From positions 1 to 5,182 of the forward strand of contig DGEG01000010.1 in NCBI GenBank assembly GCA_002385825.1: a DNA stretch of 5,182 nt, in the 5' to 3' direction. Each line of letters starts with the position of its first letter. Within the stretch, counting starts at the first letter, position 1. The notes under the pieces are model-generated. The model searched no databases. It was given only the letters and a program-made list of their open reading frames with translations, and was not told where the DNA came from. Made by a program: the position numbers and the translations under genes. Positions 1 to 3,256 of the stretch are shown here, in pieces. Origin of the DNA: Firmicutes bacterium UBA3932 (GTDB lineage: Bacteria; Bacillota; Clostridia; Peptostreptococcales; Anaerovoracaceae).

Positions 1-564
1 TTACTCAATAAAAATAATTTTATCTTTGTCCGGTTCGTGGGGGGCTTTCGATGTGTTAGCGTATCCTAATAATACCGAAATCCCGAACACATAGCCCTCA
101 GGAAATCTCAGGCGCTTGCTAAATTCCTCAGCTTTGCAGTCATCCAAAAAAGCCAGGCGGGCCAGTCCGCATATAACGCTGTTTACCCCTAAAGAAGTGG
201 CTGCCAGCGTAATATTCTGGCATACAATCCCACAATCTATCAGTGAAAGGCATCTTTCATCCGGAAAAACAGGTATCACAACCATGCAAGGCGCGGTGTA
301 AAACACCTTTCCGCCGCGTTCAACAATTCTATTGTATAATGTTTTGTCCTCCATTTCGGAAATACGGGCAAAAGTTTCTTCTTCTATGTCCTTTATCAAT
401 TCTGAATCTTTTACAACAATCACCCGCCACGGCTGCCTGTTCATGCTGCTGGGAGCTTTAATCCCGGCATCCGCTATCGCCTGTAATATTTCATCCGAAG
501 GCATTTCATCCCTAAAATCACGGCAGGAATACCGTTCGGTAATGACTTTTAATGTGTCGTTCAA
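1..564 (-). CDS. Nitroreductase family protein (FMN-dependent oxidoreductase)
   Basis: Complete 187-residue protein, the usual length for a small nitroreductase. Family members are cytosolic, usually dimeric flavoproteins that bind FMN and use NAD(P)H to reduce nitro compounds, quinones or other substrates; the natural substrate is not shown here. Visible family marks are the N-terminal RYSCRDF (residues 11-17), matching the FMN-phosphate motif RxSxRxF; APSSMNRQPW (37-46), matching the APSxxNxQPW signature; DCGIVCQN (110-117), matching the DxGxxxQN helix; and a C-terminal GISVLLGYA strand (161-169). The start is TTG at 562-564, chosen because a strong GGAAGGAG lies 8 nt upstream (573-580). 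The stop codon is the first three bases of the window. It is separated from the upstream gene by 326 bp of repeats and has its own promoter candidate, so it is probably transcribed alone. By eye it looks more AT-rich than the other genes. The family call is firm; the substrate is unknown. Confidence 0.93.
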   Translation of the reverse strand: MNDTLKVITERYSCRDFRDEMPSDEILQAIADAGIKAPSSMNRQPWRVIVVKDSELIKDIEEETFARISEMEDKTLYNRIVERGGKVFYTAPCMVVIPVFPDERCLSLIDCGIVCQNITLAATSLGVNSVICGLARLAFLDDCKAEEFSKRLRFPEGYVFGISVLLGYANTSKAPHEPDKDKIIFIE

Positions 565-572
565 CGCTCAAG

Positions 573-580
573 CTCCTTCC
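573..580 (-). promoter_or_regulatory. Ribosome binding site deciding the TTG start of the nitroreductase
   Basis: On the minus strand this reads GGAAGGAG, followed by an 8-nt spacer and then TTG at 562-564. No ATG or GTG is as well placed, and the TTG gives the usual nitroreductase N-terminus just ahead of the RYSCRDF motif. The site therefore decides the start codon. Confidence 0.8.
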
Positions 581-589
581 ATTTATTAT

Positions 590-618
590 TTTATTTTTAT
601 TAATAAGCCGTCTGTCAA
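590..618 (-). promoter_or_regulatory. Candidate sigma-A promoter of the nitroreductase gene
   Basis: The minus strand has a perfect TTGACA at 613-618. Downstream is a very AT-rich stretch containing AATAAA at a 17-nt spacing (590-595) and a better hexamer, TAAAAT, at 19 nt (588-593). A start near 580-584 would leave a short leader holding only the ribosome binding site. The -35 box is convincing; the exact -10 is uncertain. Confidence 0.45.
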
Positions 619-659
619 TCTATGCTCTTTCCCATCGCGGGCAGCAAATTGGATGTAGG

Positions 660-678
660 GACAAATTATGAATTTGTC
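660..678. repeat. Perfect 8-bp inverted repeat upstream of the nitroreductase promoter
   Basis: GACAAATT, a 3-bp ATG spacer, then AATTTGTC: a perfect dyad of 8-bp arms, about 42 bp upstream of the candidate -35 box. It could be an operator for a dimeric regulator of the nitroreductase gene. It could equally be the remnant of a short palindromic intergenic repeat, since it is preceded by GTAGG, a lead-in I recall from such repeats. There is no T-tract, so it is not a typical terminator. Confidence 0.45.
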
Positions 679-725
679 GCCGGCTCGTACAGATCCATTA
701 TAACAATAAAACTAACATAAGTAAC

Positions 726-792
726 CCAAACTTGTATTTGGTGTCAGACACCAAATACAGCAAGTTGTAAAAGGTGTCAGACACCGAATGCA
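726..792 (-). repeat. Double-palindrome intergenic repeat, copy A
   Basis: A 67-bp element whose reverse complement matches 3136-3202 at about 57 of 67 positions; the longest shared runs are 20 and 19 bases. It contains two GTGTCAGACAC palindromes with centres at 746 and 779, exactly 33 bp apart. The left one extends to perfect 13-bp arms around a single central base (733-759); the right one has 6-bp arms (773-785). Palindromes of the GGTGTCAGACACC type are, as I recall, common dispersed repeats in Clostridia and may be REP-like elements moved by REP-associated tyrosine transposases. No such transposase is in this window. Confidence 0.85.
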
Positions 793-806
793 AGTTTACA
801 AAAACA

Positions 807-870
807 AGCAGGGGACGGTTCTTTTTGGCTTCCGGTGGCCCGGCGGGAACCAAAAAGAACCGTCCCCGCT
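807..870 (-). terminator. Long REP-like hairpin, probable terminator of the flavodoxin-fold gene
   Basis: The arms GGGGACGGTTCTTTTTGG (811-828) and its exact complement (850-867) pair over 18 bp. Three more pairs follow beyond a single bulged A at 810, and a short inner stem continues beyond a bulge at 829, leaving a GC-rich loop. On the minus strand the hairpin begins about 20 nt after the stop codon of the gene at 891-1964 and is followed by TTGTTTTTG, so it could act as an intrinsic terminator. Sequences of the GGGGACGGTTCTTTTTG type are, from memory, widespread repeats in Clostridia and other bacteria. The element is therefore probably a dispersed repeat that also terminates transcription. 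Confidence 0.7.
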
Positions 871-890
871 GATTCCATCCGCTGACTCCA

Positions 891-1964
891 TCAAATATAT
901 TGTATAATCCGATTCGCCAAATCCCCGGCGTGCTCTTCTATGCCGGGAATCTTCAACACGCTTTTGGGATTGTTGGCTGTTTCAATCAGCGCAAATTTCG
1001 GCGGCAGCACAAAAGCCTTGTTCATATTAATGCCGCTGATCAACTGCTGTGCTACGATATCGCCGCCGCTGTACCCCGACACAATAATTGAAAAAATCCG
1101 CTTATCCGAAAAATCATTGCTCCGAAAGAGGGCAGTCAAGCGATTCACGAAAGCCGCCAAATTCGCCCCGATAGCATCGTTGTAATTGGGGCAAAGCATC
1201 AGCAAGCCGTCGCATTTCAATATGCCGGGATACACCCGGTCCACGATAACCCCTCCATAGAAGCACTTCTGATTCTCCCCGAAATGGCGGCAGGTTTCAT
1301 AAGGGCACCCGATGCAGTCATAAACCTCGCCGTTCAACAGCGAAATCTCCTCAATCTCAATCAACGGCCCTACGGCCTCCCAAAGCTTCTTCCGAACCAG
1401 CGACCACAGCAAAAGAGTGTTCGAGTGTGCAACATTACTGGCATGAAGCACCAGTAACCTGGCTCGATCTTTCTTCGTATACCGGTACTCCTTAACCCTT
1501 TTGACCAGTTGATGGCCCGACTGAATGTAGGCATTCAAATGATCCGTGGCTAGATTTCTCGCAATGATGTTGTAGTTTTCAAGAGAGCCGGTCCCCTCCA
1601 CAAGAGGCCTCCCCACAAAGGTGCACCCCTGAAGGTTGGCGCTGAAAACTACATCCCTGGCAGTAGACTTCGTGTACAGCTCACTGTCCCCATCGACGAT
1701 GATCCCCGCGACAGACCCCTCGAACATATCCTCGGTAGTCCGTATCTTCTTAAGCATGGCATACAGTTCCAGATTGATCCCCGATACCCCCAGCGAAACG
1801 GCAAAAAGAATCCTTTTATTCCTGAGGTCAGCCTGCTCCAGCTCCTCAATGGTATTGATAACCTCGCAGGACAATCCGGACGTACTGCCTTCCAAAATGG
1901 TGGACAGCCGCTTCTCCTTACGTTTTTCCCGGCAAGCCGGCCTGATGATCGTCAGCTGTTCCAT
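891..1964 (-). CDS. Flavodoxin-fold NAD(P)H-dependent oxidoreductase with four-cysteine motif
   Basis: 357 residues. The C-terminal half (about 168-357) resembles NADPH-dependent FMN reductases and iron-sulfur flavoproteins. It has an FMN-phosphate loop HASNVAHSNT (174-183), a cysteine cluster C217-x2-C220-x4-C225-x8-C234, CPNYNDAIGANLAAFVNRL (258-276) matching the family's P-x-Y...K-x-F-x-D-R helix, and IVSGYSGGD (294-302). The four cysteines could bind an iron-sulfur cluster, though their spacing differs from the compact CX2CX2C of classical Isf. The N-terminal part (about 1-160) has VAGIIVDGDSELYTKS and an alternating strand/helix look that may be a second, degenerate flavodoxin-like domain. 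ATG at 1962-1964 is chosen over an in-frame TTG 28 codons upstream because AGGAGG (1973-1978) sits 8 nt ahead of it. It lies 133 bp after the dehydrogenase-like gene and probably shares its transcript. It likely transfers electrons in the cytosol; partner and substrate are unknown. Confidence 0.82.
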   Translation of the reverse strand: MEQLTIIRPACREKRKEKRLSTILEGSTSGLSCEVINTIEELEQADLRNKRILFAVSLGVSGINLELYAMLKKIRTTEDMFEGSVAGIIVDGDSELYTKSTARDVVFSANLQGCTFVGRPLVEGTGSLENYNIIARNLATDHLNAYIQSGHQLVKRVKEYRYTKKDRARLLVLHASNVAHSNTLLLWSLVRKKLWEAVGPLIEIEEISLLNGEVYDCIGCPYETCRHFGENQKCFYGGVIVDRVYPGILKCDGLLMLCPNYNDAIGANLAAFVNRLTALFRSNDFSDKRIFSIIVSGYSGGDIVAQQLISGINMNKAFVLPPKFALIETANNPKSVLKIPGIEEHAGDLANRIIQYI

Positions 1965-1972
1965 CTCACTTC

Positions 1973-1978
1973 CCTCCT
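1973..1978 (-). promoter_or_regulatory. Ribosome binding site deciding the ATG start of the flavodoxin-fold gene
   Basis: On the minus strand this is a consensus AGGAGG with an 8-nt spacer to ATG at 1962-1964. The open frame runs 28 codons further upstream to a TTG at 2046-2048, but that start has no comparable ribosome binding site and lies inside tandem-repeat sequence. The shorter protein is preferred. Confidence 0.85.
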
Positions 1979-2005
1979 GACTTGTTCCCCTTTTGGCTCT
2001 TGAAT

Positions 2006-2120
2006 AAAGCCGCAAATTACCATAAACCCTTAGTAAAAGCCTGGACAAATTTTCTTAGACTCATGGCTAAAGCCCGCAAATTTTCTTGGGCTCATTGCTA
2101 AAGCCCGCACAAATTCTCAT
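2006..2120 (-). repeat. Tandem array of about 31-bp units extending from the 3' end of the dehydrogenase-like gene
   Basis: The anchor AAAGC recurs at 2006, 2036, 2069 and 2100 (steps of 30, 33 and 31 bp), each time followed by a version of CCGCAAATTTTCTT. The units at 2069 and 2100 are the best match, that at 2036 is more diverged and that at 2006 is faint. The rightmost unit is the last codons and TAG stop of the upstream gene, so the array looks like repeated duplication of that gene's 3' end into the gap. It also carries short GGGCT/AGCCC inverted repeats, too weak to call a terminator. Confidence 0.7.
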
Positions 2121-3105
2121 AGGCGCAGCGAATCCGATCGAACAATTGCGGCGGCAACGGCAAATTCTCCACTTCTGTCACACCGTCAACAAGCCGGTTC
2201 TTTGCTCCCAGAAATGCCCCCTTGTTGCCGTCTCCGATATAAAATGAACTATAATGCCATTCCCCCATCAGCGTGCAGAGCACAGAAAGCGCCCCCGAAG
2301 AAAAAGCAGGAGCAATATACGGTTTAAACCCCAACTCCCGCACCCGTAAATTGGCTTCAACGGTGAGCCGGGTCAATTCCACAGACAACTCATGATCATA
2401 ATTCTCAACGGAATCGGCCACCACCAGATCCTTCCCATGGGGCCCGAAAACCCGCCCTTCCGTTAGAAACCGGGCAAAGCGACCGTCCTTCTTAGCATAA
2501 TATGCAGCCCTGCTGTTCATGACCCCGAGCCCGTACCCGCGAATCTGCCAGGGCTCAAGCCCGGACGCCATCAATGCCGCCTTGCAAAGCGGGTCAACGG
2601 GATCCGATATGACGCCGAAAAGCCCTTTGAACCCTTGCCTTGATGCCATCTTTGCATAGTGCTCAACCAAAGGCCTATTGGCCTCAAATTGCACCATCCG
2701 GACGTCCTGTTCCGGCCCGATGCTTTGAGACTCCCGTACATCCTTAACTTTTGTAACCGGCGGCACCGCCTTGGATGCGCAGAAAAGGAACACATCCCCC
2801 TGAAACAGTTCCTCTTCCTTCAAAATCCGAACCGGCGGCATCCCGTCGTAATCATAGGGCCAAGCAATCTGGTTCATCTCCTGTTCATACCGCTTCATAA
2901 CATCCGGATTCAAATCGTAGATTCCGATCTCGCCCAGGACGGAACCTCCCAGAACCCGCAGCCCCGTTAACAGCGCACCGCCCACATCGCCCAGCGCCAG
3001 TATGTTTACGGTCAGCTTCCGATCCTTGGGAAAAGAAACTCCTTTAATTTTAATATTCCTGCCGGTCTCAGCAGAAAGACCCATCAGCTCGGATAAATAG
3101 TTCAT
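2098..3105 (-). CDS. Lactate/malate dehydrogenase superfamily protein with atypical active site
   Basis: 335 residues, the usual length for the family. Classical members reversibly oxidise 2-hydroxy acids with NAD. Visible parts are a Rossmann glycine loop LALGDVGGALLTGL (36-49); an acidic D64 after the second strand (IGIYDL), typical of NAD preference; SDPVD (167-171), matching the NPVD motif; GPHG with H223, matching the catalytic histidine; and a C-terminal helix/strand pattern with AFSSGALSVL (267-276). Spacing between these motifs (29 and 26 residues) matches lactate dehydrogenase. However, the segment normally reading LDSARFR is MNSRAAY, so the catalytic aspartate aligns with N197 and the substrate arginine with alanine. 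R136 may replace the mobile-loop arginine. Activity on lactate or malate is therefore doubtful. ATG at 3103-3105 is chosen because AAAGGAG lies just upstream; the open frame continues 54 codons further but through repeat DNA. Neighbours are the nucleotidyltransferase fusion gene upstream and the flavoprotein gene downstream. Confidence 0.8.
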   Translation of the reverse strand: MNYLSELMGLSAETGRNIKIKGVSFPKDRKLTVNILALGDVGGALLTGLRVLGGSVLGEIGIYDLNPDVMKRYEQEMNQIAWPYDYDGMPPVRILKEEELFQGDVFLFCASKAVPPVTKVKDVRESQSIGPEQDVRMVQFEANRPLVEHYAKMASRQGFKGLFGVISDPVDPLCKAALMASGLEPWQIRGYGLGVMNSRAAYYAKKDGRFARFLTEGRVFGPHGKDLVVADSVENYDHELSVELTRLTVEANLRVRELGFKPYIAPAFSSGALSVLCTLMGEWHYSSFYIGDGNKGAFLGAKNRLVDGVTEVENLPLPPQLFDRIRCAYENLCGL

Positions 3106-3108
3106 ACC

Positions 3109-3116
3109 GCTCCTTT
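3109..3116 (-). promoter_or_regulatory. Ribosome binding site deciding the start of the dehydrogenase-like gene
   Basis: On the minus strand AAAGGAG lies a few bases before ATG at 3103-3105. The spacer after GGAG is only about 4 nt, slightly short but acceptable. An ATG seven codons upstream has no ribosome binding site, and the longer frame runs into the palindromic repeat at 3136-3202. This start also gives a normal family length. Confidence 0.7.
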
Positions 3117-3120
3117 CAAT

Positions 3121-3148
3121 TTGCATCTCGTGTCTTGCATTCCGTGTC
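3121..3148. repeat. Two-copy 14-bp direct repeat next to repeat copy B
   Basis: TTGCATCTCGTGTC at 3121-3134 is followed at once by TTGCATTCCGTGTC at 3135-3148, identical at 12 of 14 positions. The second unit runs into the first palindrome of repeat copy B. It may be a local duplication of the edge of that element. It lies in the leader of the dehydrogenase-like gene, about 15 bp before its start codon. Confidence 0.55.
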
Positions 3149-3202
3149 TGACACCTTTTACAAGTCTTTGTATTTGGTGTCTGACACTTTTTACAACTTT
3201 GG
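3136..3202 (+). repeat. Double-palindrome intergenic repeat, copy B (inverted relative to copy A)
   Basis: This matches the reverse complement of 726-792 at about 57 of 67 positions. Its two GTGTCTGACAC palindromes are centred at 3149 and 3182, 33 bp apart as in copy A. Here both keep only 5-bp arms: the outer arms of the second palindrome have drifted, reading TTTTTA where copy A has CAAATA. It lies in the 151-bp gap upstream of the dehydrogenase-like gene, between that gene and the end of the multidomain gene, where it may affect promoter or leader function. Confidence 0.85.
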
Positions 3203-3256
3203 TCATAAAAAATTTTGTTATGTAAGCAAGTGCCAACCAGGCAGACGGGTCCGACC

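Larger units (their letters stand above)
565..890. other. Intergenic region packed with palindromic repeats
   Basis: This 326-bp stretch separates the nitroreductase from the flavodoxin-fold gene. Reading left to right it holds the nitroreductase ribosome binding site and promoter (573-618), a 19-bp dyad (660-678), a 67-bp double-palindrome repeat (726-792) and a long hairpin (807-870). A TATAAT hexamer on the minus strand at 697-702 lacks a convincing -35. I see no plausible protein-coding gene: the plus-strand frame that enters from the left is a shadow of the nitroreductase. Confidence 0.75.
3106..3256. other. Gap between the multidomain gene and the dehydrogenase-like gene
   Basis: 151 bp holding the ribosome binding site of the downstream gene, the 14-bp direct repeat and repeat copy B. 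Upstream of copy B on the minus strand a weak promoter-like pair, TTGCTT and TATGAC with a 16-nt spacer, falls at about 3206-3233. No convincing intrinsic terminator for the multidomain gene is visible; the only GC-rich dyad, GGGTCCGACCC at 3247-3257, has too small a loop. Read-through into the next gene is therefore possible. Confidence 0.45.

Noticed and set aside
332..658. A plus-strand 108-residue open frame across the nitroreductase start region
   Set aside because: It is mostly antisense to the nitroreductase, has no ribosome binding site or recognisable domain, and ends in AT-rich intergenic DNA.
726..792. A CRISPR array made of the GTGTC palindromes
   Set aside because: There are only two short palindromes per site, with related rather than unique sequence between them in the two copies, and no cas genes.
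1965..2048. A 28-residue N-terminal extension of the flavodoxin-fold protein from a TTG
   Set aside because: There is no good ribosome binding site at the TTG, and the extension crosses tandem-repeat DNA and the AGGAGG that serves the ATG at 1964.
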